A DNA stretch of 64,000 nt. Source: Agrobacterium sp. AGB01 (GTDB lineage: Bacteria > Pseudomonadota > Alphaproteobacteria > Rhizobiales > Rhizobiaceae). Location: positions 186,001 to 250,000 of the forward strand of contig NZ_JACVAB010000002.1 of NCBI RefSeq assembly GCF_014851585.1. The letters are read 5' to 3'. Below, piece after piece: positions 30,860-40,977 of this stretch. The first letter of the stretch is position 1; each line of letters begins with the position of its first letter. The notes under the pieces were generated by a model. The model made no database searches. It was not told the DNA's origin and worked only from the letters and a program-made list of their open reading frames with translations. A program made the translations under genes and the position numbers.

Positions 30860-31801
30860 TTACTCTTCCGGTGAGAAGAATGCCTCTATGGCCGCAAGCG
30901 CCTGACTTCTGAAGATATCGCGCTCGTGCAGCAATTCGTGCCGGGCGCCGGTCACAGGGATGAGTTGCGCTGCACGGAAATTGCGTGACAGTTCTTCCTG
31001 CGCACCATAGGGCGTGATCGGGTCCAGAACCGGCGCCAGCAGCAAGGTTGGCACGTGAATATGAGTCAGGTGTTCCTGCTTTGTGACGCGACTTGCCGCT
31101 TTCATGGTCTCATAAACCCAGCGAGCGGTTGGCGAACCAACAAACAATTCCGGCATTTTCTGCATCAGGGTCAGATTGCGGGCAAAACGCAGTTCATCTG
31201 ATGTCAGCGGATTGCCAATGAAGTTGCGCTCACGTTGGTCCTTGCCTAGTCTCATTCGTCCCAGGCCAATCAGGCTCAACGTCGCTGCGATTGTAAAAAC
31301 GGCAGGGCTTGGCATGGATTGCCCTGACAGCTGAATGAACGGCGAACACAAGGCCATGCGCTCGATGCGGTTGGACAGGTTGGGTGCCATGGACAGGGCG
31401 ATCAGCGCGCCGGTGGAATGTGCAACCATATAAAATGGCAGGCGCGTGTCGGGCAGTACGATCTGTTCCATGAACAGCGAGACATCCTGCTCATAATCCC
31501 GGAACCGATGGACGTGACCGGCGTCGGGATTTTTGATCAGTCGATCCGATCCGCCCTGACCGCGCATGTCAAACGTCGCAACCCAGAAGCCCATCGTCGT
31601 CAGGTTGATGATGGTCTCGTAATATTTTTCGATGCACTCGTTTCTGCCATGCAGCAGAACGATGGTACCCTTGGCAACCGATTGTTGGCAGCGAAAAACC
31701 GCGTAGCGCAGTTTTTTGTTACGGTGTCCGGTGAAATATCCGGCCGTGTAATTCTCGGGCAGTGGATTGCCGGGTGTGGCGTGTAAAATAACGTCGTCCA
31801 T
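30860..31801 (-). CDS. Alpha/beta hydrolase, lysophospholipase (PldB)-like
   Basis: 313-aa serine hydrolase of the alpha/beta fold. An oxyanion-hole segment IVLLHGRNECIEKY is at ~47-60, the nucleophile Ser129 lies in AHSTG, the Asp in LAPVLDPITPYG and the His in TGARHELLHE, giving a complete triad. The N-terminal HGRNE motif is typical of Hydrolase_4/PldB-type lysophospholipases and monoglyceride lipases. No signal peptide, so cytoplasmic. Convergent with the phosphatase gene and alone on its strand. Confidence 0.85.
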   Translation of the reverse strand: MDDVILHATPGNPLPENYTAGYFTGHRNKKLRYAVFRCQQSVAKGTIVLLHGRNECIEKYYETIINLTTMGFWVATFDMRGQGGSDRLIKNPDAGHVHRFRDYEQDVSLFMEQIVLPDTRLPFYMVAHSTGALIALSMAPNLSNRIERMALCSPFIQLSGQSMPSPAVFTIAATLSLIGLGRMRLGKDQRERNFIGNPLTSDELRFARNLTLMQKMPELFVGSPTARWVYETMKAASRVTKQEHLTHIHVPTLLLAPVLDPITPYGAQEELSRNFRAAQLIPVTGARHELLHERDIFRSQALAAIEAFFSPEE

Positions 31802-32170
31802 TACCTTTTCCGGCCGATTCCCTGGTGGATAATAATGGGATAGGTCGAGTGGCTTATCTCGTCAAAGAAAAAATGCCGGAACCGTCGGTTGTGCGCAGTC
31901 ACGGTCCCGGCCAACAGGACTGAAGAAGAAGGGACGTTGTACTCTTCAGTCAGCGGAGTTGCCCCCGATGGCTGTTTTCTAAAGCCTGAAAGATGAACCG
32001 ATTTGGAACTGGCTGTTCATTTGAAGTTCAGTTTCAAAGCCGGTTGCAGGGCATCGTTCTGTGGCGCCGACAATCGCGAAAACGTGATATTTTCGCTGCT
32101 TGCGTACTGCGTGGTGAAGGAGGATTCCACGATAGAGGATCAAGCGACAACTCCCGCTTTTTTACTGCCT
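31802..32170. other. Intergenic region with one strong hairpin
   Basis: I see no convincing gene in these 369 bases; short frames lack ribosome binding sites. The one clear structure is a perfect 9-bp inverted repeat GACTGAAGA/TCTTCAGTC (31918-31926 and 31943-31951) with a 16-base loop. It could belong to a small RNA or be a binding site. The promoter of the minus-strand hydrolase must also lie here. Confidence 0.4.
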
Positions 32171-32199
32171 CTTGAAGTGCGGCAAAACTGTTCCCATCT
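32171..32199 (+). promoter_or_regulatory. Heat-shock (sigma-32/RpoH) promoter of hsp20
   Basis: CTTGAA (32171-32176) and CCCATCT (32193-32199) are separated by 16 bases, matching the alphaproteobacterial RpoH consensus. The transcript would begin near 32206 and leave a leader of about 95 nt before the Hsp20 start. Confidence 0.75.
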
Positions 32200-32205
32200 G
32201 TTTGT

Positions 32206-32303
32206 CACGGTCGCCAGAACGGGGCCGTAACCCGGCTTCCTCATCGCCAATACGGGATGAAAGCCTTAACCGCAAACAGTCGCTTCTCAAGGAGGACACC
32301 ATG
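32206..32303 (+). promoter_or_regulatory. ROSE RNA thermometer in hsp20 leader
   Basis: The last hairpin of the leader pairs GTC-G-CTTC (32278-32285 region) with GGAGGAC (32291-32297), looping TCAA. It buries the Shine-Dalgarno AGGAGG and leaves one bulged G. This UCGCU-against-SD arrangement with a bulged G is the hallmark of ROSE elements, which repress rhizobial small heat-shock genes at low temperature and melt on heating. Upstream leader sequence can form a further GC-rich stem (around CGGGGCCGTAACCCGG). Confidence 0.8.
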
Positions 32304-32783
32304 CGTCATTTGGATTTTTCGCCACTCTACCGCTCCACCGTCGGTTTTGACCGCCTCTTCAATCTGCTTGATAATGTTGGGCAGCCGGAACAGGCGCAGA
32401 GCTATCCGCCTTACAACATCGAACGCACTGGCGATAACACCTATCGTATAACGATGGCTGTTGCCGGCTTTGATGAAAACGAGCTGAGCATTGAGGCGCG
32501 TGCCCATGTGCTGACCGTCAAGGCTGAGAAGTCGGAGCAGGACAAGGCGAATGAAGGCGAGTTCCTGTATCGTGGCATTGCCAAGCGCGCCTTTGAGCGT
32601 CGCTTCCAGTTGGCCGATTATGTGGAAGTGCAATCTGCTTCGTTGAAGAACGGTCTGCTCCACATTGACCTTCTGCGTAACCTTCCAGAAACAATGAAAC
32701 CGCGTCGGATCGCGATCGTTTCGGATGCTGCTGAAGGTGCAAAGACCATCGAGGCGCAGATTACGCCAACCCAGGTCAACTAA
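32301..32783 (+). CDS. Small heat-shock protein Hsp20 (IbpA-like)
   Basis: 160-aa alpha-crystallin-type chaperone that holds unfolding proteins for refolding by DnaK/ClpB. The N-terminus MRHLDFSPLYRSTVGFDRLF is typical of rhizobial HspA/IbpA class A proteins. The crystallin domain spans about residues 38-130, with NTYRITMAVAGFDENEL and the C-terminal NGLLHIDLLRNLPE; the PRRIAI segment supplies the IxI-like motif. The ATG at 32301 has AAGGAGG upstream, within the ROSE hairpin. The longer open frame to 32172 would run through the promoter and leader and is rejected. Confidence 0.93.
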   Translation: MRHLDFSPLYRSTVGFDRLFNLLDNVGQPEQAQSYPPYNIERTGDNTYRITMAVAGFDENELSIEARAHVLTVKAEKSEQDKANEGEFLYRGIAKRAFERRFQLADYVEVQSASLKNGLLHIDLLRNLPETMKPRRIAIVSDAAEGAKTIEAQITPTQVN

Positions 32784-32811
32784 GCTTAATCATGCAGGTA
32801 TAATATTCAGG

Positions 32812-32838
32812 ACGGCCCTCAAGTGAGGGCCGTTTTTG
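32812..32838 (+). terminator. Rho-independent terminator of hsp20
   Basis: Stem ACGGCCCTC/GAGGGCCGT with four-base loop followed by five Ts. It overlaps the stop codon of the convergent SBF-like transporter gene (32819-32821). Confidence 0.88.
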
Positions 32839-33823
32839 CGTTTGCTGGCTCAGCTTGTGCAGCCTTTGCCGCTCTTGCATAACGCTGCGCAATCACTGCG
32901 CAGGCCATCAGCTGGATCTGGTGAAACAGCATGATTGGCAGAACGATGGCGCCAATGCTTTGGCCAGCAAAGATCGCGCCTGCCATCGGCACACCGCTTG
33001 CCAGGCTCTTTTTCGATCCGCAGAAAGTGATGGTGATTTCGTCCTGTTTGTTGAAGCCCAGCAGGCGGCTACCAAACATGGTGACGCACAATATGACCGC
33101 CAGCAGGACAATGTTGATGGCAACGACGACGCCGATATCGCGCAATGTGAACTGTTGCCAGATGCCTTCGATTACCGCTTCACTGAAGGCGAGATAAACC
33201 ACCATCAGAATTGAGCCGCGATCAACAGGCGCAAGCAGCTTTTTGCGCGACCGGATCCAGTCGCCGATCCACGGCTGCAGTGCTTGGCCTGCTATGAAAG
33301 GCAAAAGCAGCTGAAGGAAGATTTGCCCGAATGCATCAAGCGAAAAGCCGCCACCATGACCACCGACCGTAAACAGTAGGCCAACGAGGAGTGGTGTCAG
33401 AAACATACCGAAAATGTTGGATGCTGATGCCGAACAGATTGCTGCGGGAACATTGCCGCCTGCCATGGATGTAAACGCAATGGAAGACTGCACGGTAGAC
33501 GGCAGAACGCAGAGAAACAGTACGCCCATATAAAGCGGCGCCGGCAGGATGCTTTCAGGGATATAGCCAAGCGCTACGCCGATCAGTGGGAAAAGACCGA
33601 AGGTCACCAGAAGAATGGCGAGATGCAGGCGCCAATGTAAAATACCGGCAATCACCACATCGCGTGCCAATCGCGCCCCGTGCAGGAAAAACAACAGCGC
33701 AATTGCCAGCTTGGTCGCCAGGCCGAAATATTCAGCGGGCTCACCGCTGATCGGCAAAAGGCTGGCCAGAATGACGGTACAGATCAGCATCAGGGTGAAG
33801 CGGTCGGGCAGAAATCGGCTCAT
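32819..33823 (-). CDS. SBF-like (bile acid:sodium symporter superfamily) transporter
   Basis: 334-aa integral membrane protein with about ten hydrophobic segments, of the SBF_like (YfeH/RCH1-type) family. Typical features are LATKLAIALLFFLHGARL near the N-terminus, CVLPSTVQSSIAFTSMAGGN around residues 106-125 (first crossover region) and FCGSKKSLASGVPMAGAIF around 268-286 (second crossover region). Substrates are uncertain; organic anions and, in eukaryotic relatives, calcium-linked functions are described. Divergent from a LysR regulator gene, which probably controls it. Confidence 0.87.
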   Translation of the reverse strand: MSRFLPDRFTLMLICTVILASLLPISGEPAEYFGLATKLAIALLFFLHGARLARDVVIAGILHWRLHLAILLVTFGLFPLIGVALGYIPESILPAPLYMGVLFLCVLPSTVQSSIAFTSMAGGNVPAAICSASASNIFGMFLTPLLVGLLFTVGGHGGGFSLDAFGQIFLQLLLPFIAGQALQPWIGDWIRSRKKLLAPVDRGSILMVVYLAFSEAVIEGIWQQFTLRDIGVVVAINIVLLAVILCVTMFGSRLLGFNKQDEITITFCGSKKSLASGVPMAGAIFAGQSIGAIVLPIMLFHQIQLMACAVIAQRYARAAKAAQAEPANAKTALT

Positions 33824-33890
33824 GGTCTTTGTCTCTTAGGGAATTTAATTTACATATTGCTTATCGTGAAGCAGGATGCAAAGACTAACA

Positions 33891-33911
33891 GTTATTGTGA
33901 TTTGTGATAAC
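33891..33911. promoter_or_regulatory. Candidate LysR operator
   Basis: GTTAT-N11-ATAAC forms an interrupted palindrome fitting the general T-N11-A LysR box. It lies between the divergent SBF-like and LysR genes and immediately before the regulator's ATG, consistent with autoregulation. Confidence 0.4.
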
Positions 33912-33912
33912 G

Positions 33913-34773
33913 ATGCTCAATCTTCATCATCTCGCCAGTTTTGTAACGCTGGAGCAGACCGGAAGTTTCACGCTTGCCGGCGAACAACTTGGTATCGGTC
34001 AATCAACTGTTAGTCAGCATATTCAACGGCTTGAGACCTTTCTTGGCCAACGGCTCATTGAGCGTAGTACCCATCAAGTGAGGTTAACGGCAGAAGGGGA
34101 AGCGCTGCTCGGTTATGCACGCTCCATGCTGGATATCAATGGCAAGGTGTCGTCGCTTTTTACCGCAAATCGGCTGCGGGGGCGGTTGCGACTTGGTGTT
34201 TCCGAGGATTTTGTTGCCAACCGCCTGACGGTTATTCTGGAAGACTTCATCCGACTTTACCCGCTGGTCGACCTTGAGTTGACGGTTGCCTTGAGTGGTG
34301 TGCTCTACCAGATGCAGGATAATGGTGATCTGGATGTCGTGTTGGCCAAGCGCCGGCTGGGCGATCGACTCGGACGTTTCCTCTATCGCGAACCGCTGGT
34401 GTGGCTGGCACGTGATCCGGCAATTCTCAAAGCCCATGACGGTGTTGTGCCGCTTATTGCCTTTCCGCAGCCGAGCATAACGCGCAAGGTGGCGCAGGAA
34501 GCACTGGATCGCAAAGGCATTGCCTGGCGGATTGTCTGTACCTGCGGCAGTTTGAGTGGGTTGGTCGCGGCGGCCCAGGCAGGCATGGGTGTGCTGGTGC
34601 AGCCACGCAGCATGACACCTGCGGCCTTACGTGAAATCACTCAAGGTAGTCTGCCCGCGCTGGAAGATGTGGAGTTTGTGCTGGTGCCGCGAAAGGGAGC
34701 CAACCCGGAGTTGGTCGAGGCGCTGGCTGTACGTGTTGTTGCCAAGGTGGCGATTGCACCCCATACGCCCTAA
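33913..34773 (+). CDS. LysR-family transcriptional regulator
   Basis: About 286 aa. The N-terminal winged helix-turn-helix occupies residues ~1-60 with LASFVTLEQTGSFTLAGEQL and STVSQHIQRLETFLGQRL. A periplasmic-binding-like effector domain follows from about residue 88. The start could also be the GTG at 33904, adding three codons; the ATG at 33913 matches the usual MLNLHHL beginning. It is divergent from the SBF-like transporter gene, which it likely regulates, and convergent with threonine aldolase. The effector is not identifiable from sequence. Confidence 0.9.
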   Translation: MLNLHHLASFVTLEQTGSFTLAGEQLGIGQSTVSQHIQRLETFLGQRLIERSTHQVRLTAEGEALLGYARSMLDINGKVSSLFTANRLRGRLRLGVSEDFVANRLTVILEDFIRLYPLVDLELTVALSGVLYQMQDNGDLDVVLAKRRLGDRLGRFLYREPLVWLARDPAILKAHDGVVPLIAFPQPSITRKVAQEALDRKGIAWRIVCTCGSLSGLVAAAQAGMGVLVQPRSMTPAALREITQGSLPALEDVEFVLVPRKGANPELVEALAVRVVAKVAIAPHTP

Positions 34774-34808
34774 GCGCATGGGGTGATGTTTATCGAGGCC
34801 TGGGATAA

Positions 34809-35864
34809 TCAGGCAGCGCCGCAAATCGCCAGGAAGCTGTCGACATCGGTTTCGCTGGTTGCAAAGCTGGTGACGAGACGGATCAGCGTTTCATTTTCCT
34901 GTACTGGCTCGGCCATGTCATGCGGGACAACCCAGTCATAAAAATGCGCGCCTTGTTGTTTCGCGGCAAGAGCGGTTTCCTTTTGCAGGACCACAAATAG
35001 CTCATTCGACTGTGTAGACCATGCAAGGCGGGCGCTGTTGGAGGCTTCGATGCCTGTGCGCAAGCGGTTCGCCATGGCATTGGCGTGACCGGCCAGTGCC
35101 AGCCAAAGGCCGTCCTTAAAATATGCGTCGAATTGTGCGGCGATGAAGCGAGTTTTCGAGAACAGCTGTGCCGAGCGCTTGCGCATGAACGGCAGGTCTT
35201 TTGCCATTTTCGGATCCATATAAACGATGGCTTCCGCGCACCAGCAGCCGTTTTTGGTGGCACCGAACGACAGGATGTCAACGCCGCGTTTCCAGGTCAT
35301 TTCTGCCGGGTTGGTGCCGAGCGTCATCAGTGCATTGGCAAAACGTGCGCCATCCATATGCAGCGGCAGGTTATGCTGCTTGGCAATCGCTGAAATAGCA
35401 TCGATTTCATCCAGCGAATAAACCGTTCCAACCTCGGTTGCTTGGGTGACGGTCACAGCCATTGGCTGGCCCTGATGGATGGAGCCGGGTGGGAAGCGGC
35501 GAATGGCGGCGCTCAGATTGTCTGGCAGCATTTTGCCAGTCGGACCGGCAACCGGCATCAGTCGCGATGCATTGGAGAAATAGACCGGCGCACCACATTC
35601 GTCTTCGATTACGTGAGCTTCAGAGTGACAGAAGGCGATGCCACCGGGGCGGGCAACGCTGGCCAGTGCCAGGGAATTGGCGGCCGTTCCGGTGCCGACA
35701 AAAAATACGGCAACTTCCCGCTCAAATATTTCGTTGAACTTTTGCTCAATGGATTTGTCGAGCTCGCTGGTGCCGTAAGCGGCCGCAAAGCGGGTCGATT
35801 CTTTCATGAGCCGTTCGTTAATGGCGGGGTGAGCGCCAGCCCAGTTATCGGAAGCAAAAAACAT
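34809..35864 (-). CDS. ltaE: Low-specificity L-threonine aldolase
   Basis: 351-aa pyridoxal-phosphate enzyme of fold type I that cleaves L-threonine and L-allo-threonine to glycine and acetaldehyde. The N-terminal FFASDNWAGAHPAI, the PLP-ring stacking His in SEAHVIEDE, LHMDGARFANAL and the Schiff-base Lys204 in LSFGATKNG are all present. It belongs to the shorter, beta-eliminating-lyase-like group found in alphaproteobacteria. Convergent with the LysR gene and separated from gltB by about 360 bases; no obvious operon partner. Confidence 0.92.
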   Translation of the reverse strand: MFFASDNWAGAHPAINERLMKESTRFAAAYGTSELDKSIEQKFNEIFEREVAVFFVGTGTAANSLALASVARPGGIAFCHSEAHVIEDECGAPVYFSNASRLMPVAGPTGKMLPDNLSAAIRRFPPGSIHQGQPMAVTVTQATEVGTVYSLDEIDAISAIAKQHNLPLHMDGARFANALMTLGTNPAEMTWKRGVDILSFGATKNGCWCAEAIVYMDPKMAKDLPFMRKRSAQLFSKTRFIAAQFDAYFKDGLWLALAGHANAMANRLRTGIEASNSARLAWSTQSNELFVVLQKETALAAKQQGAHFYDWVVPHDMAEPVQENETLIRLVTSFATSETDVDSFLAICGAA

Positions 35865-36223
35865 GTATCTACGCTTTCAGATGAGATGATGCGGATTGCA
35901 GCCAGAAGAAATGATCTGTGTGAATCTTTTATGGTGTTGGGGCGATGTTGGCAAATCGGGCAATGAAAGCAACGCACAAGCGCTGTATGGCGTAACAAAA
36001 TTTCTCGCTTTCGCATGTTGTCGTAATTTCACTGCGAAACTCATGTTTATATTTTGTTAGCACGCACTTGCGAAAGGCGGGGCTTTCTGTCAAAATTACC
36101 GAGAATTGAGACAGTCTTGCTGTCCTAAATTGAATAAGCCGGTTTGTGAGGTTCCTTGAAAAAAGGCTTCGTCAATCCGGCTTTTACTGCCGTTTTATGC
36201 AATGTTTTGCAGGAGGGACCAAA
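35865..36223. other. Intergenic region upstream of gltB
   Basis: No gene is supported in these 359 bases. They must hold the divergent promoters for threonine aldolase and gltB, but I find no clear consensus boxes. An inverted repeat AAGCCGG (36136-36142) / CCGGCTT (36177-36183), the latter followed by more T, and a small GACAG-TCTTG-CTGTC hairpin (36110-36125) lie in the gltB leader. The gltB ribosome binding site GGAGG is at about 36211. Confidence 0.4.
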
Positions 36224-39200
36224 ATGACCAACAAGCCGGAAAGCGAATTTGCTGCCGCAAGCATGACGACTGACTGTCCCACCGCGGCCAAGGCCGCGTC
36301 TGTCGTCGCTCAGAAGAGCTTTGCACGTGGTATTCCCGAGCGTCAGGGTCTTTACGATCCACGCAATGAGCATGATGCCTGCGGCGTCGGTTTCGTCGCG
36401 CATATGAAGGGCCAGAAGTCTCACCAGATCGTCAAGGATGGCCTGTTCATTCTTGAAAACCTGACCCACCGCGGTGCGGTTGGTGCAGACCCGCTGATGG
36501 GCGATGGCGCTGGCATTCTGGTGCAGATTCCGGACCGCTTTTTCCGTGAGGAAATGGCAAAGCAGGGCATTACGTTGCCGAAGGCTGGCGAATATGCGGT
36601 TGGCCACATCTTCATGCCGACCGATGCCGAGCGTATCGAACACTACAAGAAGGTCATCATCGACGTCATCGGTGAAGAGGGCCAGCAGTTCCTCGGTTTC
36701 CGTGACGTGCCGGTCGACAATGCTTCGTTGTCCAAGGCCGCGGATATTGCGGCGACCGAACCGCATCACGTGCAGGTGTTCATTGGTGCAGGGCGCGACG
36801 CCGCGACCAATGCCGAGTTCGAGCGCCAGCTTTTCCTGATCCGCAAGGTCATTTCCAACCGCATCTATGACGAGCGTGGCGGCAAGGAAGCGCAGGACTT
36901 CTATCCTGTATCGCTGTCGTCCTCGACCATCGTCTACAAGGGCATGTTCCTCGCCTACCAGGTTGGTGCCTATTACAAGGACCTGTCGGATCCGCGCTTT
37001 GAATCGGCCGTGGCGCTTGTTCACCAGCGTTTCTCGACCAACACCTTCCCGTCCTGGAAGCTGGCGCACCCGTACCGAATGGTGGCGCATAACGGCGAAA
37101 TCAACACGCTGCGTGGCAACGTCAACTGGATGGCTGCACGTCAGGCTTCGGTTTCGTCCGAACTGTTTGGCGAGCACATTTCCAAGCTGTGGCCTATTTC
37201 CTATGAAGGCCAGTCGGATACTGCGTGCTTCGACAACGCGCTGGAATTCCTGGTGCGCGGCGGTTATTCCATGGCGCATGCCGTGATGATGCTGATCCCG
37301 GAGGCTTGGGCTGGTAACCAGTCGATGTCACCTGAGCGTAAGGCATTTTACGAATATCACGCTGCCCTGATGGAGCCATGGGATGGCCCGGCTGCCGTTG
37401 CCTTTACCGATGGCAAGCAGATCGGTGCAACGCTTGACCGCAATGGTCTGCGTCCAGCCCGTTATCTGGTTACTGATGATGACCGTATTATCATGGCATC
37501 GGAAGCCGGAACGCTGCCGGTTCCGGAAGAGCGTATCGTTAAGAAGTGGCGTTTGCAGCCTGGCAAGATGCTGCTGATCGATATGGAGAAGGGCCGCATC
37601 ATTTCCGACGAGGAAGTGAAGCACGAGCTTGCTGCAAAACATCCTTACCGCACATGGTTGGATCGTACCCAGCTGATCCTTGAAGATTTGAAGCCGGTGG
37701 AGCCACGTGCGCTGCGTCGCGACGTGTCGCTGCTCGATCGCCAGCAGGCCTTTGGTTACACCATTGAAGACACCAAGCTGTTGATGTCGCCAATGGCAAC
37801 GACAGGCCAGGAAGCTGTCGGCTCGATGGGAACGGACACACCGATTTCTGCGATGTCGGAAAAGTCCAAGCTGCTTTACACCTATTTCAAGCAGAACTTT
37901 GCGCAGGTTACCAACCCGCCGATCGACCCGATCCGCGAAGAGCTGGTGATGAGCCTTGTGTCCTTCATTGGTCCACGCCCGAACATTCTTGACCATGCCG
38001 GGGCTGCACGCGCCAAGCGTCTGGAAGTACGCCAGCCGATCCTGACCAATGGCGATCTGGAAAAGATTCGCTCGATTGGCCACACGGAAGACCGTTTCGA
38101 CACCAAGACACTCGACTTCACCTATGATGTGGAGCGTGGTGCCGAAGGCATGCCGGACATGCTTGACCGTCTGTGCGAACGTGCAGAATCTGCCGTGCGT
38201 GGCGGTTACAACATTATCGTTCTATCCGACCGTCAGCTTGGACCGGACCGTGTTGCCATTCCGGCGCTGCTGGCTACCGCGGCCGTTCACCATCACCTGA
38301 TCCGCAAGGGTCTGCGCACCTCGGTTGGCCTTGTGGTCGAAACCGGCGAGCCGCGCGAAATCCACCACTTCTGCCTTCTGGCCGGTTACGGCGCGGAAGC
38401 CATCAACCCGTACCTCGCCTTCGATACGCTGCTGGACATGCACAAGCACGGCGCGTTCCCGAAGGAAGTGTCTGATGATGAAGTGGTTTACCGCTACATC
38501 AAGGCTGTTGGTAAGGGCATTCTCAAGGTCATGTCCAAGATGGGCATTTCCACCTATCAGTCCTATTGCGGCGCGCAGATTTTCGATGCCATCGGCCTGT
38601 CGTCCGAGTTCATCGAGCAATATTTCTTCGGCACGGCCACGACCATCGAAGGTGTTGGCCTGACGGAAATTGCGCAGGAAACCGTTTCGCGCCACGCAGC
38701 GGCGTTCGGCAAGGACCCGATCCTTGCCAACACGCTCGATATCGGTGGCGAATATGCCTTCCGTATGCGTGGTGAAAGCCATGCCTGGAGCCCGGACGCG
38801 GTTGCGACCCTGCAGCATGCGGTTCGTGGCAACAGCCAGGATCGTTACCGCGAATTTGCCGAGATGGTAAATGACACGGCGCTGCGCATGAACACCATTC
38901 GTGGTCTGTTCAAGGTCAAGACTGCCGAGGCTTTGGGCCGCAAGCCGATCTCGGTTGACGAGGTTGAGCCTGCCGTCGAAATCGTCAAGCGTTTTTCGAC
39001 AGGTGCGATGTCCTTCGGTTCGATCAGCCGTGAAGCACATACCACGCTTGCCATTGCCATGAACAAGATCGGCGGCAAGTCGAACACCGGTGAGGGTGGT
39101 GAAGAGGCGGATCGTTACACGCCGCTGCTCAACGGCCAGCCGAACCCGGAACGTTCTGCCATCAAGCAGATCGCATCAGGTCGTTTTGGCGTGACGACGG

Positions 39201-40969
39201 AATATCTCGTCAATGCTGACATGCTGCAGATCAAGGTCGCACAGGGCGCAAAGCCCGGCGAAGGCGGTCAGTTGCCAGGTCACAAGGTAGACGCAACGGT
39301 CGCCAAGACCCGTCACTCCACACCGGGCGTTGGTCTGATTTCGCCGCCGCCGCACCATGACATCTATTCGATCGAAGATCTGGCACAGCTGATCTACGAC
39401 CTGAAGAACGTCAATCCGCAAGCCGATGTTTCCGTGAAGCTGGTGTCGGAAGTGGGGGTTGGTACGGTTGCTGCCGGTGTCGCCAAGGCCCGTGCCGACC
39501 ATATCACTGTTTCTGGCTTTGACGGTGGTACCGGTGCATCGCCGCTGACCTCGCTCAAGCATGCTGGTTCGCCATGGGAAATCGGTCTTGCCGAAACCCA
39601 GCAGACGCTGGTGCTGAACGGCCTTCGTTCGCGTATCGCCCTGCAGGTGGATGGTGGTCTTAAGACCGGCCGCGACGTCATCATCGGCGCGCTGCTGGGT
39701 GCAGACGAGTTCGGTTTTGCAACGGCGCCGCTGATTGCGGCCGGCTGCATCATGATGCGCAAGTGCCATCTCAACACCTGCCCGGTCGGCGTTGCAACGC
39801 AGGATCCTGTTCTGCGCAAGCGCTTCAAGGGTTCGCCGGAACACGTCATCAACTACTTCTTCTTCGTAGCTGAAGAAGTGCGCGAAATTCTCGCTTCGCT
39901 TGGCGTTGCCAAGCTGGATGAGATCATCGGTGCTTCCGAAATGCTCGAAAAGGATGAGATGCTGGCCCACTGGAAGGCCAAGGGTCTCGATTTCAGCCGT
40001 ATCTTCCACAAGGTCGATGCACCGAAAGCTGAGACATTCTGGACGGCACGCCAGCACCACCCGATTGACGACATTCTCGACCGCAAGCTGATTGAGAAGT
40101 CTGCCCCGTCGCTGGAAAACCGCGAGCCGGTTGTCTTCGAAGTGCCGATCAAGAACGTTGACCGTTCTGCCGGCGCCATGCTGTCGGGTGCGCTTGCCAA
40201 GCGTTGGGGTCACAAGGGTCTCAAGGACGATACCATCCACGTCACCCTCAAGGGTACGGCTGGCCAGTCCTTCGGTGCCTTCCTTGCACGCGGCATCACT
40301 TTTGATCTGGTGGGTGATGGTAACGACTATGTCGGCAAGGGCCTGTCGGGTGGACGCATCATCGTTCGTCCGCCGGAAAATGCCCGTATCGTTGCGGAAA
40401 ACTCGATCATCGTCGGTAACACCGTTCTCTATGGTGCGATCACCGGCGAGTGTTATTTCCGCGGTGTAGCCGGTGAGCGTTTCGCTGTTCGAAACTCCGG
40501 TGCGGTCGCCGTTGTCGAGGGCGTGGGTGACCATGGCTGCGAATACATGACCGGTGGTATCGTTGTTGTGCTCGGTGAAACCGGCCGCAACTTTGCAGCT
40601 GGCATGTCGGGCGGTGTCGCTTACGTGCTGGATGAGACCGGTGACTTTGCAACCCGCTGCAACATGGCGATGGTTGAGCTGGAGCCTGTTCCGGAAGAAG
40701 ACGACATGCTGGAAAAGCTGCACCACCACGGCGGCGACCTCATGCACAAGGGACGTGTAGACGTTTCCGAGGACATGACACGTCACGACGAGGAGCGTCT
40801 TTACCAGCTGATCTCGAACCACTTCCACTACACCAACTCGGCTCGTGCCAAGGACATTCTTGATCGCTGGACCGAGTTCCGTCCGAAGTTCCGCAAGGTC
40901 ATGCCGGTTGAATACCGTCGTGCGCTTGAGGACATGGAACGGATGCGGCTAGGCGTGGCGGCGGAGTAA
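36224..40969 (+). CDS. gltB: Glutamate synthase (NADPH) large subunit
   Basis: 1581-aa alpha subunit of glutamate synthase, which forms two glutamates from glutamine and 2-oxoglutarate. A propeptide of about 52 residues precedes Cys53 of [10 protein letters not shown], the N-terminal nucleophile of the class II glutaminase domain after processing. Then come the central domain, the FMN-binding synthase barrel with [19 protein letters not shown] and [11 protein letters not shown], and the 3Fe-4S cysteines C1175-x5-C1181-x4-C1186. The C-terminal beta-helix GXGXG domain follows. The start at 36224 has AGGAGGG upstream; the frame upstream to 36146 lacks support. Followed by a small gene and gltD. 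Confidence 0.97.
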   Translation: MTNKPESEFAAASMTTDCPTAAKAASVVAQKSFARGIPERQGLYDPRNEHDACGVGFVAHMKGQKSHQIVKDGLFILENLTHRGAVGADPLMGDGAGILVQIPDRFFREEMAKQGITLPKAGEYAVGHIFMPTDAERIEHYKKVIIDVIGEEGQQFLGFRDVPVDNASLSKAADIAATEPHHVQVFIGAGRDAATNAEFERQLFLIRKVISNRIYDERGGKEAQDFYPVSLSSSTIVYKGMFLAYQVGAYYKDLSDPRFESAVALVHQRFSTNTFPSWKLAHPYRMVAHNGEINTLRGNVNWMAARQASVSSELFGEHISKLWPISYEGQSDTACFDNALEFLVRGGYSMAHAVMMLIPEAWAGNQSMSPERKAFYEYHAALMEPWDGPAAVAFTDGKQIGATLDRNGLRPARYLVTDDDRIIMASEAGTLPVPEERIVKKWRLQPGKMLLIDMEKGRIISDEEVKHELAAKHPYRTWLDRTQLILEDLKPVEPRALRRDVSLLDRQQAFGYTIEDTKLLMSPMATTGQEAVGSMGTDTPISAMSEKSKLLYTYFKQNFAQVTNPPIDPIREELVMSLVSFIGPRPNILDHAGAARAKRLEVRQPILTNGDLEKIRSIGHTEDRFDTKTLDFTYDVERGAEGMPDMLDRLCERAESAVRGGYNIIVLSDRQLGPDRVAIPALLATAAVHHHLIRKGLRTSVGLVVETGEPREIHHFCLLAGYGAEAINPYLAFDTLLDMHKHGAFPKEVSDDEVVYRYIKAVGKGILKVMSKMGISTYQSYCGAQIFDAIGLSSEFIEQYFFGTATTIEGVGLTEIAQETVSRHAAAFGKDPILANTLDIGGEYAFRMRGESHAWSPDAVATLQHAVRGNSQDRYREFAEMVNDTALRMNTIRGLFKVKTAEALGRKPISVDEVEPAVEIVKRFSTGAMSFGSISREAHTTLAIAMNKIGGKSNTGEGGEEADRYTPLLNGQPNPERSAIKQIASGRFGVTTEYLVNADMLQIKVAQGAKPGEGGQLPGHKVDATVAKTRHSTPGVGLISPPPHHDIYSIEDLAQLIYDLKNVNPQADVSVKLVSEVGVGTVAAGVAKARADHITVSGFDGGTGASPLTSLKHAGSPWEIGLAETQQTLVLNGLRSRIALQVDGGLKTGRDVIIGALLGADEFGFATAPLIAAGCIMMRKCHLNTCPVGVATQDPVLRKRFKGSPEHVINYFFFVAEEVREILASLGVAKLDEIIGASEMLEKDEMLAHWKAKGLDFSRIFHKVDAPKAETFWTARQHHPIDDILDRKLIEKSAPSLENREPVVFEVPIKNVDRSAGAMLSGALAKRWGHKGLKDDTIHVTLKGTAGQSFGAFLARGITFDLVGDGNDYVGKGLSGGRIIVRPPENARIVAENSIIVGNTVLYGAITGECYFRGVAGERFAVRNSGAVAVVEGVGDHGCEYMTGGIVVVLGETGRNFAAGMSGGVAYVLDETGDFATRCNMAMVELEPVPEEDDMLEKLHHHGGDLMHKGRVDVSEDMTRHDEERLYQLISNHFHYTNSARAKDILDRWTEFRPKFRKVMPVEYRRALEDMERMRLGVAAE

Positions 40970-40977
40970 TCCGCCGC

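Noticed and set aside
31993..32175. 60-aa frame upstream of hsp20
   Set aside because: No ribosome binding site, it runs into the sigma-32 promoter, and its composition looks random.
32172..32300. 43-residue N-terminal extension of Hsp20
   Set aside because: This stretch holds the heat-shock promoter and ROSE leader; the family N-terminus and Shine-Dalgarno place the start at 32301.
39176..40828. 550-aa open frame antisense to gltB
   Set aside because: It lies wholly within the conserved glutamate synthase gene. It arises from the codon bias of the true frame and shows no domain or ribosome binding site.
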